Source of the DNA: Sulfurovum sp.
GTDB taxonomy: Bacteria > Campylobacterota > Campylobacteria > Campylobacterales > Sulfurovaceae
DNA: 64,000 nt
Assembly: GCA_026990595.1 (NCBI GenBank)
Contig: JALXCZ010000013.1
Span: 1-64,000, forward strand
Direction of reading: 5' to 3'
The notes beneath the pieces were generated by a model that was not told where the DNA came from, made no database searches, and was given only the letters and a program-made list of their open reading frames with translations. A program made the translations under genes and the position numbers. Shown piece after piece: positions 9,914-18,869 of this stretch (positions within the stretch are counted from its first letter, which is position 1; the number at the start of each line of letters is the position of its first letter).

Positions 9914-10480
9914 CTATTTCAAATAAAAAAGTTTCGGTTTTGTTCCTGCTTCAGGCTTGAGGGTAAAATGTTCCCTCTCTTTTAGCACTTTGCTAATTTC
10001 ACTGTTTTCATCATCCAGATCACCAAAATAGCGTAATTTGGCAGGACAGGTGATTTGACAGGCAGTAGTAGTTTCCCCTCGTGCCAGTCGGGTGTCAGCA
10101 CAAAAGATACATTTGTCTGTTACATGGTTTTTCTCATCCACATACCGCGCATCGTAAGGACATGCCTCCATGCAGGCTCGGGTAAGGTCACATTTATCCT
10201 GATGTAATCGTACAATCCCGTTTTCATCCACATAGATCGCACCATTTGGACATGCTTTCAAACAAGGAGCATCCTGACATTCTTGACATTGCATCTGCAT
10301 AAAAGAGATTTCACTTCTATCTAAATCCCAAAAATCCCCTTTAACCAAGGCATCTTCCTGAATCCAGAGTCTGTGATTTTTAGCCCCTAGATCTATACCA
10401 TTCTCCTCTTTACAAGCCACTTCACACGCGTGACAGTTAATGCAGAGCTTATAATCAAAAGCCATTCCGTAATTTGCCAT
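9914..10480 (-). CDS. PsrB2: second [4Fe-4S] ferredoxin-type electron-transfer subunit
   Basis: A 188-residue DMSOR-family iron-sulfur subunit (PsrB/PhsB/NrfC type) expected to pass electrons to PsrA2 on the outer face of the membrane. Cysteines are C13/16/19/23, C65/68/73/77, C97/103/107 and C124/127/141/145. In the third cluster the second position is Thr100, where paralogue PsrB1 has C99, giving 15 rather than 16 ligands. The ATG at 10480 overlaps the psrA2 stop as TGATG; the in-frame TTG at 10483 is less likely because AAGGAAAC is spaced for the ATG. No signal peptide, consistent with Tat hitch-hiking. It ends 18 nt from mrp. Confidence 0.93.
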   Translation of the reverse strand: MANYGMAFDYKLCINCHACEVACKEENGIDLGAKNHRLWIQEDALVKGDFWDLDRSEISFMQMQCQECQDAPCLKACPNGAIYVDENGIVRLHQDKCDLTRACMEACPYDARYVDEKNHVTDKCIFCADTRLARGETTTACQITCPAKLRYFGDLDDENSEISKVLKEREHFTLKPEAGTKPKLFYLK

Positions 10481-12786
10481 CAAAGTTTCCTTATCGTCAC
10501 ATTTGTTTCATGCATTGTTGCACAACCGTATATTTTTTCAAATTTATCTTCAAGTATCATATTGTCACTTGCTCCCTTGCCGAAAGCATGGGTCATTTCT
10601 CTGGCGTGTATGCCAAAACCATGAGAGAGCCAAAGAACCTGTGGTGCTATTTTATTGGTAGGATAGGCTTTAATCACAATACTCGAAACACTGCTCATGA
10701 CAGCCACACTGTCGCCGAGTTTAATACCTAGACTATCCGCAACATCATTATTGATCCAAAGATAGTTCTCTTCCTGAAAATCTTTTAGCATCTCATTATT
10801 GGCTGTTGCACTTTGTGTTGTGGTAACATATCGTCCCGTGATCACCCTAAATGCCTCTTTGGGAACTTTGAAATCATAATGATCATTCCAGGCTGGTATA
10901 GGATCAAATCCATGTTTTTCCAACTTTTTTAGATAACAATGAACTTTATAGTTTCTCTCAACAGTATAGTGTCGTTTCTCTTTTGGATAGTATTCATAAT
11001 AGTTATTAAAAATCTCTTTTTGTGTATCAATGTAAGGATGCCAGACACCTCGTTTTTTCAATGAATCATACACTTTTTTCCCAAATTGTGCTGTAATTAA
11101 TTTTTTATTCCGCGTTGTAATATCATACTTATAGAGTTCAGTCATATTATAGCCGCCTTCTGTAAAAGCTTTTTCCTTACCATAATTTTTTATACTCTCC
11201 TGCAGGTCTGCATCATGTTTTGCACTTACTTTGAAAAGTGGTACAGAAAGTTTCTTTCCTAAGCCTTTCAGGATATCCTGCATACTTTTACTTTCGTACA
11301 TCGGTTTTATGGCCTGATTACGTAAAGCCAGTGAAGGTTCAAGACGGTTGAAACTCACCACCATATCTTCTCGTTCCAAAAAGGTACACTCTGGTAAAAT
11401 GACATCTGCCATAACAGCTGTGTCACTTGGCATGGTATCTAGTACAACTACCAGATCCATCATATTGAGCATTTTTTTTGTCTTTTCAATATTCGGCATA
11501 TTTTGCATAAGATTATGTTTGCGAATAAACATAGCTTTCACAGGATAGGGGGAAGTATTGGTAACAATTTTTTCTCTGAAATTTAACCAGCTGCCTCCTT
11601 TTTGGGAACCATATACAATACCATCCAAATCAAATCTGTCTACTGTGTTACTATAGAGTGGTTCATTGATCTCTTCTTCGTGAAGATGAAAGGGTTTACC
11701 AAAGATGATCCCACCCTTACGGTTAATACTGCCTGCCAAAGCATTAATAAGTACCATTGCCCGCCTAAACTGGAAATCATTTTGGCTCCAAACACTTCTT
11801 CTTCCCAAATAGTAAAGTGGATGGGAAGCGGCAAAGAATTCTTTGGTAATACGCTTAATTCTTTCTGCAGGAATATGTGTTTTTGATTCAGCCCATTTTG
11901 CAGTGTATTTTTTAGAAAGAATATGTTTTTTGAGTTTGTCAAAATCTTTGAAATATGTTTTAACATAGGCTTTGTCATACAATTCATCTTTAATAGCGAT
12001 ATATATCATACTCAGACAAAAAGCCAGATCGGTTCCCGGATTGACAGGAAGGTATTCATCTGCTTTTATGGCAGTCATCGTACATCTCGGATCAAGAACA
12101 ACCAGTTTTTGTTTTGCATGAAGCATATCTACACTGTCCGGAGTAATGAGTGATTCGTATCTATTCGCACCGCTGATAATCATATAATCACTACCGGCAA
12201 CATCCATCTCTCCCACATCACCAATAGTAAGTTGCGTTGCTCCTAGCTTGGTATTGAGGCAGATGCTTCCTTCATCCAAAAAGTTGGCACTCCCCAGTTT
12301 CGAGCCGAAAAATTTAATATATTCATCTTTATTAAATCCTTCACCGTTACAGTAAGCTACGGTAGAACGGTTATCTTTTTCTTCATCTATAATCTTGACA
12401 AGTTTATCTTTGATATATTCGTAAGCTTCATCCCATGTGACACGCCTGTACCGTCCATCCCCTCTTTTCCCCATTCTTATAAGCGGATATTTGAGTCTGT
12501 CTTTATCATACACTGCCTGTATAGCGGCGTTCCCTTTGGGGCATAGCATATTACGGCTTTTTGGAAAATAGTGGTTGGGGTTTAGTTTGGTAATAATATT
12601 CTCTTCGACGCGAGCAAATCCGGCACATTTATTTCGGCACATATTGCACAGGTAGGGTACATCTTCTGCATTTTTTTTAGATGTTTTGGTAGTAGCTAAC
12701 GGCATTGCCATAGCAGAGCTTGCATAGACGCATAAAGAGACACTGCCCTGTAAAAATTTTCTTCTGGAAACTTCTATTTTTTTCAT
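10480..12786 (-). CDS. PsrA2: second molybdopterin oxidoreductase catalytic subunit
   Basis: A 768-residue member of the polysulfide/thiosulfate reductase branch of the DMSO reductase family. It has a Tat signal SRRKFLQGS (7-15), a [4Fe-4S] site at C47, C50, C54 and C82, and probable Mo ligand C176 in GSICLNTKLG. The substrate could be polysulfide, thiosulfate, tetrathionate or another sulfur or oxyanion compound; sequence alone does not decide. It is clearly paralogous to PsrA1 along its length but lacks the PsrA1 insertion at about 32-50. It begins 105 nt after psrC with no Shine-Dalgarno and a TATAAT 6 nt before ATG, suggesting a separate leaderless transcript. Confidence 0.93.
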   Translation of the reverse strand: MKKIEVSRRKFLQGSVSLCVYASSAMAMPLATTKTSKKNAEDVPYLCNMCRNKCAGFARVEENIITKLNPNHYFPKSRNMLCPKGNAAIQAVYDKDRLKYPLIRMGKRGDGRYRRVTWDEAYEYIKDKLVKIIDEEKDNRSTVAYCNGEGFNKDEYIKFFGSKLGSANFLDEGSICLNTKLGATQLTIGDVGEMDVAGSDYMIISGANRYESLITPDSVDMLHAKQKLVVLDPRCTMTAIKADEYLPVNPGTDLAFCLSMIYIAIKDELYDKAYVKTYFKDFDKLKKHILSKKYTAKWAESKTHIPAERIKRITKEFFAASHPLYYLGRRSVWSQNDFQFRRAMVLINALAGSINRKGGIIFGKPFHLHEEEINEPLYSNTVDRFDLDGIVYGSQKGGSWLNFREKIVTNTSPYPVKAMFIRKHNLMQNMPNIEKTKKMLNMMDLVVVLDTMPSDTAVMADVILPECTFLEREDMVVSFNRLEPSLALRNQAIKPMYESKSMQDILKGLGKKLSVPLFKVSAKHDADLQESIKNYGKEKAFTEGGYNMTELYKYDITTRNKKLITAQFGKKVYDSLKKRGVWHPYIDTQKEIFNNYYEYYPKEKRHYTVERNYKVHCYLKKLEKHGFDPIPAWNDHYDFKVPKEAFRVITGRYVTTTQSATANNEMLKDFQEENYLWINNDVADSLGIKLGDSVAVMSSVSSIVIKAYPTNKIAPQVLWLSHGFGIHAREMTHAFGKGASDNMILEDKFEKIYGCATMHETNVTIRKL

Positions 12787-12801
12787 GAAAACATTATAGC
12801 A
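12787..12801 (-). promoter_or_regulatory. extended -10 promoter for leaderless psrA2
   Basis: On the minus strand TTGCTATAAT (hexamer at 12798-12793) is followed by GTTTTC and then the psrA2 ATG. The TG of an extended -10 and the T-rich upstream run fit Campylobacterota promoters. The predicted transcript start falls on the start codon. Confidence 0.6.
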
Positions 12802-12844
12802 AAAAGTTTGAAATGCTCATAAAAAAAGAAGTCTAATGTGGAGA

Positions 12845-12876
12845 TTTCCAACAAACATGTTACTGTTTGTTGGAAA
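12845..12876 (-). terminator. 12-bp hairpin between psrC and psrA2
   Basis: A perfect 12-bp inverted repeat (TTTCCAACAAAC and GTTTGTTGGAAA, 8-nt loop) begins 15 nt past the psrC stop. On the minus strand a T7 run follows only about 16 nt later, so it may be a weak terminator or a 3'-end stabiliser for psrABC mRNA. It separates the two psr modules. Confidence 0.6.
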
Positions 12877-12891
12877 ATGGAAAAGTGGTTC

Positions 12892-14085
12892 TTAGTGACC
12901 CTCTTCCTCATCAAGATTAAAGGCTCTTGTTCCTACATAGTAAAGAAGGATACAAAGACCAAGACCACCAAGGGCAATCATAATTTCTGTAGCACTTGGA
13001 AAGTATTCAATCCACTCAGGTGGAAGCTGATACTCTGTTATTTTCATCATTTGAAGTGGTTTGACCTGTGTATCATGTACAAGGTTGTAGCGCATAAAGA
13101 AAATACCGACCATACCAATCAGTGATGCCCAAAACATTAAAACAGGACTCTTGCCAAAATCTTTCAAAATAACAGCCAACGGGATCAGCATTGCACAAAT
13201 CACTTCTGTCCAAAATGCTCCCGTATGAAGCATATGATGTGCAACGTCTGCACGTGTTGGCATACCGCCGTACACATCAGTAAGCAGTTTCCATGTCATA
13301 AAGAAAATCAAAATGGAAATAAGCAATCCCTGAATCTTTGCAAGACCTTCCAAAAGTTTTTTAACCTTTTCATCTGAAAAGTTAAGTTTATATCTGAATC
13401 CCATAACAATGAAAGACAAATAAATTCCTGTAATGAATGCTGTTAGAATAAAGTATGTTGGATAATACACTCCATTAGAGATGGTTCTAGCATTCAAAAA
13501 ACCAAAAACACCACCAAGGTTAGAGTGTGCGGCAAGACCTACAAGAAGGCCTGTCAGACCAAAGATTTTAGCTTTTTTCATATCGTTATTAAGCAGGAAA
13601 TAAAACTCAATGATCATAAATGTCAGGTAAAGACCATACAGTGTACCCATCCACCAGATAGCTGATGTCAAGCCTGGGCTTATTACATTGTAAATCATCA
13701 TTCTAACTGGGTGACCAATTTCAAATGCGATTACAGCAAACCCTGCCAAAATTGTAACAATCGAACCAAAAATTGCTCTTTTAGAAATCATTGTAAAGTC
13801 TTTAAAGCCGAATACATCTCCCAATGAGCCAACAATACAAAATCCCGTTGAGCTTACAACAAAGAAAATATATACAGCAATCAAGAGTCCCCATGGATGT
13901 TGTCTTGTAACACCATAAGCTTCATGCCCATGTACCAAATAATTGGCTACACCGATAACAAACATTGCCAACATTGCCAATGTTGCTACAGCAATTAACA
14001 TATTTAGAGGAGTTTTTTCAAATCCCAAAATTGATTTTAATGAAAAATCTTCTTTTAGTGGAATATTTAATGGACCTATTTTCAT
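12892..14085 (-). CDS. psrC: PsrC/NrfD-type quinone-interacting membrane subunit
   Basis: A 397-residue polytopic inner-membrane protein. After a short polar N-terminus there are about nine or ten hydrophobic helices (first at about 29-52, last at about 365-388). These contain NrfD-like segments such as GIVTILAGFAVIAFEIGHPVRM and an AIWWMGTLYG stretch. The family exchanges electrons with menaquinol and anchors the PsrAB pair outside the membrane. It is 10 nt after psrB1 and is the only anchor gene in the region, so both psrAB modules may share it. Longer than minimal NrfD (about 320 aa), closer to PsrC of the Campylobacterota/Thermus type. Confidence 0.93.
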   Translation of the reverse strand: MKIGPLNIPLKEDFSLKSILGFEKTPLNMLIAVATLAMLAMFVIGVANYLVHGHEAYGVTRQHPWGLLIAVYIFFVVSSTGFCIVGSLGDVFGFKDFTMISKRAIFGSIVTILAGFAVIAFEIGHPVRMMIYNVISPGLTSAIWWMGTLYGLYLTFMIIEFYFLLNNDMKKAKIFGLTGLLVGLAAHSNLGGVFGFLNARTISNGVYYPTYFILTAFITGIYLSFIVMGFRYKLNFSDEKVKKLLEGLAKIQGLLISILIFFMTWKLLTDVYGGMPTRADVAHHMLHTGAFWTEVICAMLIPLAVILKDFGKSPVLMFWASLIGMVGIFFMRYNLVHDTQVKPLQMMKITEYQLPPEWIEYFPSATEIMIALGGLGLCILLYYVGTRAFNLDEEEGH

Positions 14086-14095
14086 TCTCTACTCC

Positions 14096-14659
14096 TTATG
14101 TTAGGTAAAATAATTTTGGATTAGTACCAAGGTGAGCTTTTAAACTAAAGTGTTCTCTTGTTCTAAGCAACTCGCTAATCTCGCTGTTTGGATCATCTAG
14201 ATCACCAAATGTTCTTACTTTTGTCGGACAGGTATTTTGACAGGCTGTCGTTGTTTCACCACGAGCCAATCTTGTATCAGAACAAAAAGTACATTTATCT
14301 ACTGTCATCGTTCTGTCATCCACATATCGTGCATCATAAGGACAGGCATTCATACAGTATGAACACAAAATACATTTCTCACTATCGACTCTTACCACAT
14401 GATTTTCATCATAATAGGTTGCATGTGTTGGACATACTTCCTGACAGGGAGCATCCTCACATTGCTGACACTGACTTGGCAAAAATGCTGCTGAAGCAAT
14501 ATCTAAAAGGGGCCATTCACCTTTTGGATCGTTTCCTCCGACCCAAATACGATGTTTTTCTGCTCCAAGCTCTACACCATTCTCCTCTTTACATGCAACT
14601 TCACATGCTTTACAGTTAATACAGTTTTTATAATCTAACGCCATTCCATATCTAGCCAT
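14096..14659 (-). CDS. psrB: PsrB1: [4Fe-4S] electron-transfer subunit
   Basis: A 187-residue ferredoxin-like subunit with four complete cysteine groups: C13/16/19/23, C64/67/72/76, C96/99/102/106 and C123/126/140/144. Sixteen ligands imply four [4Fe-4S] clusters linking PsrC to PsrA1. No signal peptide, as expected for a subunit exported bound to the Tat-dependent PsrA. It begins 2 nt after psrA1 and is followed by psrC at 10 nt. Close to PsrB2 throughout, including the shared stretch CSDTRLARGETTTAC (CADTRLARGETTTAC in PsrB2). Confidence 0.95.
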   Translation of the reverse strand: MARYGMALDYKNCINCKACEVACKEENGVELGAEKHRIWVGGNDPKGEWPLLDIASAAFLPSQCQQCEDAPCQEVCPTHATYYDENHVVRVDSEKCILCSYCMNACPYDARYVDDRTMTVDKCTFCSDTRLARGETTTACQNTCPTKVRTFGDLDDPNSEISELLRTREHFSLKAHLGTNPKLFYLT

Positions 14660-14661
14660 GA

Positions 14662-17070
14662 TTATACCTTCCTTATTTCTACATTAGTTTCATGCATAAC
14701 AGCAGCACCATATACTGGCTCAATCTTGTCTTCAATCAGCAATGCATCATTTGCACCATTTCCGTAAGCCATTTCCATCTCTTCACTACTTCCACCAAAA
14801 CCATGAAGCATAAAAATTTGGTTTGGAGCAATTTTATTGGTAGGATATGCCATAATTGTTACTTTTCCTATACTACTTTTCACTTCCACTTTATCACCAA
14901 ATTCAATGCTCATCTCTTCACATTTTTGATTATTGATCCAAATATAGTTGGTAGGGATAAGATCTCTAAGCATCATATTATTGGTTGTCCCACTCTGTGT
15001 AAATTGTGCGTGGCGACCAGTTACCAGTCTAAACTTACCTTCTGGCACAGAAAATGCCATATCATCATGCCATGTTGGCATAGGATCAACACCTTTTTTA
15101 GCCAGGTTCTTAAAGTTAACTACTACTTTAAGACTATCGCCTTTCACACTATAGTTTTTCTTACTCTCAGGATAATATTGAAATTCATTCGGATTAAGTT
15201 GTTGATGATATTTATCCATATTTGGATAAAACACACCTTTTTCTTCCAATGTTTCCCAAGCTTCTTTACCAAATGCTTTTACAATTTTTTCTTCATTTTG
15301 CTCATGTACCGGTTTTTCCCAAGGTTCAGCAAGGTCAAATCCATTCTCTTTATAGTATTTTTCAATCTCTTCAGTACTCATACCTTTAGTATCATCCTGA
15401 ACATCTTCATCATATTTTTGAGTAATTTCCCAAAGTGGTTTAGAGAGTTTTTCTGCTAATTCTCTATAGATTTCTTCAGGTACTTTTGTTTCAAATAGAG
15501 GTTTAACAGCTGCTTTTCTCTGGACAATAGCCGGTTCTAAACCACCATAACTTGCTACAGGAGAAGTTCTTTCAAGATAAGAAGCTTCCGGCAAAACTAC
15601 ATCAGCAAACATAGTTGTGTCACTTGGGAGGATGTCAATCATTACATTTAGATCCATTTTTCTAAGAAATGCTTCAGTTTTTTTCGTATTTGGTACACCA
15701 CTCATAGGATTATGTTTTCTCATAAACATTGCTCTTACAGGATATGGTGCTTTTCCTTCAAGTACCATATTTCTAAAGACGATCCATGAACCCGTTTTCG
15801 AAGCAGGAATAGCAATACCTTCTTTGTCAAATCGGGATTGGACCTGAGCATACAACGGTGCATTAATATCTTCTTTAGGTAATGCAAGTTTTTGTCCGTA
15901 AATAATCCCACCTTTTTTATCAAGATTTCCACTTAATCCTTGGAAAATTGCCATAGCACGTCTTAATTGAAAGTCATTTTTAGAAAAAACACTTCTTCTA
16001 CCCTGATAGTAGATAGGAGATCTTGCTGCCATGAATTCTCTAGCTGTTTTAACAATCTCTTTTGCAGAAATATTAGTAAGTTTTGCAGCCCATTCCGGAG
16101 TATAGTTGTGAGATAGTATATGTTGTTTATAATCCTCAAAACCCTCCATATGTTTGGCGGCAAAATCTTTATCATACAACTCTTCTGTTAGCACTACATA
16201 CGTTAATGCAAGAACAAAAGCCAAGTCAGTTCCAGGATTTACTGCGTACCATCTGTCAGCTTTTGCTGCCGTATTGGTAAATCTTGGGTCTAGTACAATA
16301 GTTTTTAATCCTCTACCTTTACTTCTTTTAAATAGATCCATAGTGTCTGGTGTAATAATTGCTTCTGCTCTGTTTGCACCTGCAATAATAAGATAATCTG
16401 CATTATTTAAGTCTGCTTCACCATACGTTCCAATAGTATTGACATATCCACCAAGTACAGTCTCAAGGCAGATACTGATCTCATCCACATAGTTTGGAGA
16501 ACCGATTTTATCACCTACTAAAACTTCAAAACCTTCTTTTGAAAGACCTTCCCCGTTACAGTAACCAATAGTTGCACGGTTGTCTTTCTCTTCATCAAGA
16601 ATCTGCTTAATACCTTTAAATTTATCTGTTCCATTTAAAATAGCATCATACGCCTCTTCCCAGGTAACTCTTTTATATTTTCCGTCACCTCTTTCACCAA
16701 TTCTTACCATTGGATACTTTAGACGGTCTGGATCATACATAGTTTGAATCCCGGCATTTCCTCTTGCACAAAGCATATTCCTTGATTTTGGGAAATATGG
16801 ATTTGGATTTAATTTGGTTACAATACCATCTTCAACTCTAGCAAATCCTGCACACTTGTTTACACATATACCACATAAATAAGGTACATCCTCCGCTTTC
16901 TTAGTACTTGTCTTTGTTGTAATTGTACTTGGTATGCCACTCTGTGATGGTTTATGCTCACTTGCTTCTTCACCAGAGAAAAGATTTGTAGTACTAACTG
17001 CTGATGCTCCAGCAATACTTAATGTTACACTACCCTGAAGAAATTTTCTTCTAGATACTTCAACCTGCAT
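14662..17070 (-). CDS. psrA: PsrA1: polysulfide/thiosulfate reductase-type molybdoprotein
   Basis: An 802-residue catalytic subunit with Tat motif SRRKFLQGS (6-14), a [4Fe-4S] site at C66, C69, C73 and C101, and probable Mo-coordinating C201 in ISICLETVLG. The C-terminal dinucleotide-binding domain (about 685-802) closes the fold. It probably reduces a sulfur compound in the periplasm with electrons from menaquinol via PsrC and PsrB. GGAGGG precedes the start. Upstream (17071-17288) lie an FNR-like box and an 11-bp hairpin. Polysulfide is the best guess from family and lineage; thiosulfate or tetrathionate reductase is possible. Confidence 0.94.
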   Translation of the reverse strand: MQVEVSRRKFLQGSVTLSIAGASAVSTTNLFSGEEASEHKPSQSGIPSTITTKTSTKKAEDVPYLCGICVNKCAGFARVEDGIVTKLNPNPYFPKSRNMLCARGNAGIQTMYDPDRLKYPMVRIGERGDGKYKRVTWEEAYDAILNGTDKFKGIKQILDEEKDNRATIGYCNGEGLSKEGFEVLVGDKIGSPNYVDEISICLETVLGGYVNTIGTYGEADLNNADYLIIAGANRAEAIITPDTMDLFKRSKGRGLKTIVLDPRFTNTAAKADRWYAVNPGTDLAFVLALTYVVLTEELYDKDFAAKHMEGFEDYKQHILSHNYTPEWAAKLTNISAKEIVKTAREFMAARSPIYYQGRRSVFSKNDFQLRRAMAIFQGLSGNLDKKGGIIYGQKLALPKEDINAPLYAQVQSRFDKEGIAIPASKTGSWIVFRNMVLEGKAPYPVRAMFMRKHNPMSGVPNTKKTEAFLRKMDLNVMIDILPSDTTMFADVVLPEASYLERTSPVASYGGLEPAIVQRKAAVKPLFETKVPEEIYRELAEKLSKPLWEITQKYDEDVQDDTKGMSTEEIEKYYKENGFDLAEPWEKPVHEQNEEKIVKAFGKEAWETLEEKGVFYPNMDKYHQQLNPNEFQYYPESKKNYSVKGDSLKVVVNFKNLAKKGVDPMPTWHDDMAFSVPEGKFRLVTGRHAQFTQSGTTNNMMLRDLIPTNYIWINNQKCEEMSIEFGDKVEVKSSIGKVTIMAYPTNKIAPNQIFMLHGFGGSSEEMEMAYGNGANDALLIEDKIEPVYGAAVMHETNVEIRKV

Positions 17071-17103
17071 TAGGTACCCTCCTTCTATAAAAATTATTGC
17101 TTA

Positions 17104-17132
17104 ATAAATAGGAGAAAAAGACTCCTATTTAT
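17104..17132. promoter_or_regulatory. 11-bp inverted repeat in the psrA1 leader
   Basis: ATAAATAGGAG (17104-17114) and CTCCTATTTAT (17122-17132) form a perfect 11-bp stem with a 7-nt loop, starting 34 nt upstream of psrA1. No T-run follows on the minus strand, so it is not an ordinary terminator for recJ. It could be an operator or a leader hairpin. Confidence 0.5.
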
Positions 17133-17173
17133 AAGAATACGTTATATTCTATAGTAGTTAGACTTATATAAAT

Positions 17174-17187
17174 ATGATTTAAATCAA
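17174..17187 (-). promoter_or_regulatory. FNR/CRP-family-like binding site upstream of psrA1
   Basis: On the minus strand the site reads TTGATTTAAATCAT, matching the classical FNR consensus TTGAT-N4-ATCAA at 9 of 10 defined positions. It lies 104-117 nt upstream of the psrA1 start, where an activator of an anaerobic respiratory operon is expected. Confidence 0.55.
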
Positions 17188-17288
17188 GAATTAACGTTTT
17201 TTATATAAAAATTCCAATATTTTTACGTCAAATTTATTATAATATAAATTTAACTAATATTAATTATAAATAGAGATAATAATAAATA

Positions 17289-18869
17289 TTATTGAATGAT
17301 TTTTTCTACTAGCATTTGTAAAGTCACATTCCCTCTAAAATTATTTTCATTCACTGTATAAATCACATCTACCTTTGAACCTACCTCATAGACATCACAT
17401 GTTTTAAACTGTACTCCCGCCATAACAATGCCATCTTGCACAAAAGAAAATCGTAAATGCTCTCCCTTTTTTCCCATGCTACCTGCCTGAAGTATCTCAA
17501 CGTTGCTGCTGATAAATTTAGGTCTAGGATTTCCCTGTCCATAGGGTTCATATTTTTTCACAAGATCTGTAAGTTCAAATGAAATATCTTTAAAATGGAG
17601 TTCTCCTATAATATCCCGGTCTGTTTCCTCTTTTATGTAGTTACCCTGCGTATAATTTTTCTGAAGTTGCTTTTTAAAGCATTCCAGATTCTCTGTTTTT
17701 AAAGACAAACCGATAGCAGCCTGATGTCCTCCAAACTTCTCCAAGCAGCTTCTACAGCTCTGTGTAATCCCAAAGAGATCACAGGAATCAAAGCTTCGTC
17801 CGCTTCCTTTAAGTATCCCTTTCCCATTATCAGAAAGTACTATACAGGCTTTCCCATAATGACGTGCTACTCTTGCAGCAACGATGCCTACCACACCTTC
17901 ATGCCACGCTTCACCCTCTACTACAATGACTTTATCTTCAGGATTTGCCTGTATCAGTGCTTTGGCAGTGATCTCCTGCTCTGTGGCTTTACGTGCATTG
18001 TTAAAGTCTACCAAACGTTCCAGTCTTACTCTGGCATCATAGATATTCGTAGAAGCCAAAAATTCTACCGCATATTTCGCATCATCCATCCTCCCTGCAC
18101 TATTGAGCAAAGGTGCTAGAAAAAAACCTATATCCTCAGCCCCCAGTGTCTCTTTTTGTGCATGTTCCAAAAAGGCTTTGATCGCTGGTCTGGTACTTTT
18201 ATTCAATGCCTCTATTCCAGCATTTACCATAACTCTATTGATGTGCTGCAAGGGCATCATATCAGCGATGATGGCTATAGCTGTAAGTTCCATAAAAGGC
18301 ATCATATTCATTTGAATACCCAATGCATTTTTAATAGATGCAATAAGATACCATGCTATCTGTGCACCGCAAACATCTGCATAGGGAAAGGTACACTCTT
18401 CCTGCTTTTGATCTATAATAGCATAACACTCAGGCACTTCAGGAGGAAGCAGATGATGGTCGGTAATAATCAGTTCTATCCCCTCTTCTTTGCAAAGCTT
18501 TGCTGCATAGACTGCTGAAATACCATTGTCTACCGTAATTGCTAAATCAGTACCTTTAATACGTGGAATAATATTCGCAGAAAGACCATAACCATCTTTA
18601 AATCTATTAGGAATAATCCACTCTATCTCATACGCTATCTCTTCAAAAAAAAGTCTCATAAGTGTGGTAGAAGTCACTCCATCAACATCATAGTCACCAA
18701 TAATCGTTATTTTTTCTTTGTTTTCTATCGCTTGGACAATGCGTTCTGTTGCTCTGTCCATATCTTTAAAAGTAGAAGGATGGGGAAGATCTTTTAAAGA
18801 GAGAAAGCCCTCTTTAAAACGTAAAATTAAAATTTTTTCTAACGCTTCAAGCGTTATGATGGAGGACAT
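17289..18869 (-). CDS. recJ: single-strand-specific 5'-3' exonuclease RecJ
   Basis: A 526-residue DHH/DHHA1 nuclease of recombination and mismatch repair. The DYDVDG motif is at 59-64, VDNGIS at about 113-118, DHH at 137-139 and AGRMDDA in the mid-region; GGHQAAIG marks the DHHA1 domain. An OB-like C-terminal part follows. Shorter than E. coli RecJ (577 aa) but normal for this phylum. Its ATG is directly adjacent to the pyrG stop, so translation is probably coupled in the dnaA-dnaN-pyrG-recJ direction. Confidence 0.96.
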   Translation of the reverse strand: MSSIITLEALEKILILRFKEGFLSLKDLPHPSTFKDMDRATERIVQAIENKEKITIIGDYDVDGVTSTTLMRLFFEEIAYEIEWIIPNRFKDGYGLSANIIPRIKGTDLAITVDNGISAVYAAKLCKEEGIELIITDHHLLPPEVPECYAIIDQKQEECTFPYADVCGAQIAWYLIASIKNALGIQMNMMPFMELTAIAIIADMMPLQHINRVMVNAGIEALNKSTRPAIKAFLEHAQKETLGAEDIGFFLAPLLNSAGRMDDAKYAVEFLASTNIYDARVRLERLVDFNNARKATEQEITAKALIQANPEDKVIVVEGEAWHEGVVGIVAARVARHYGKACIVLSDNGKGILKGSGRSFDSCDLFGITQSCRSCLEKFGGHQAAIGLSLKTENLECFKKQLQKNYTQGNYIKEETDRDIIGELHFKDISFELTDLVKKYEPYGQGNPRPKFISSNVEILQAGSMGKKGEHLRFSFVQDGIVMAGVQFKTCDVYEVGSKVDVIYTVNENNFRGNVTLQMLVEKIIQ

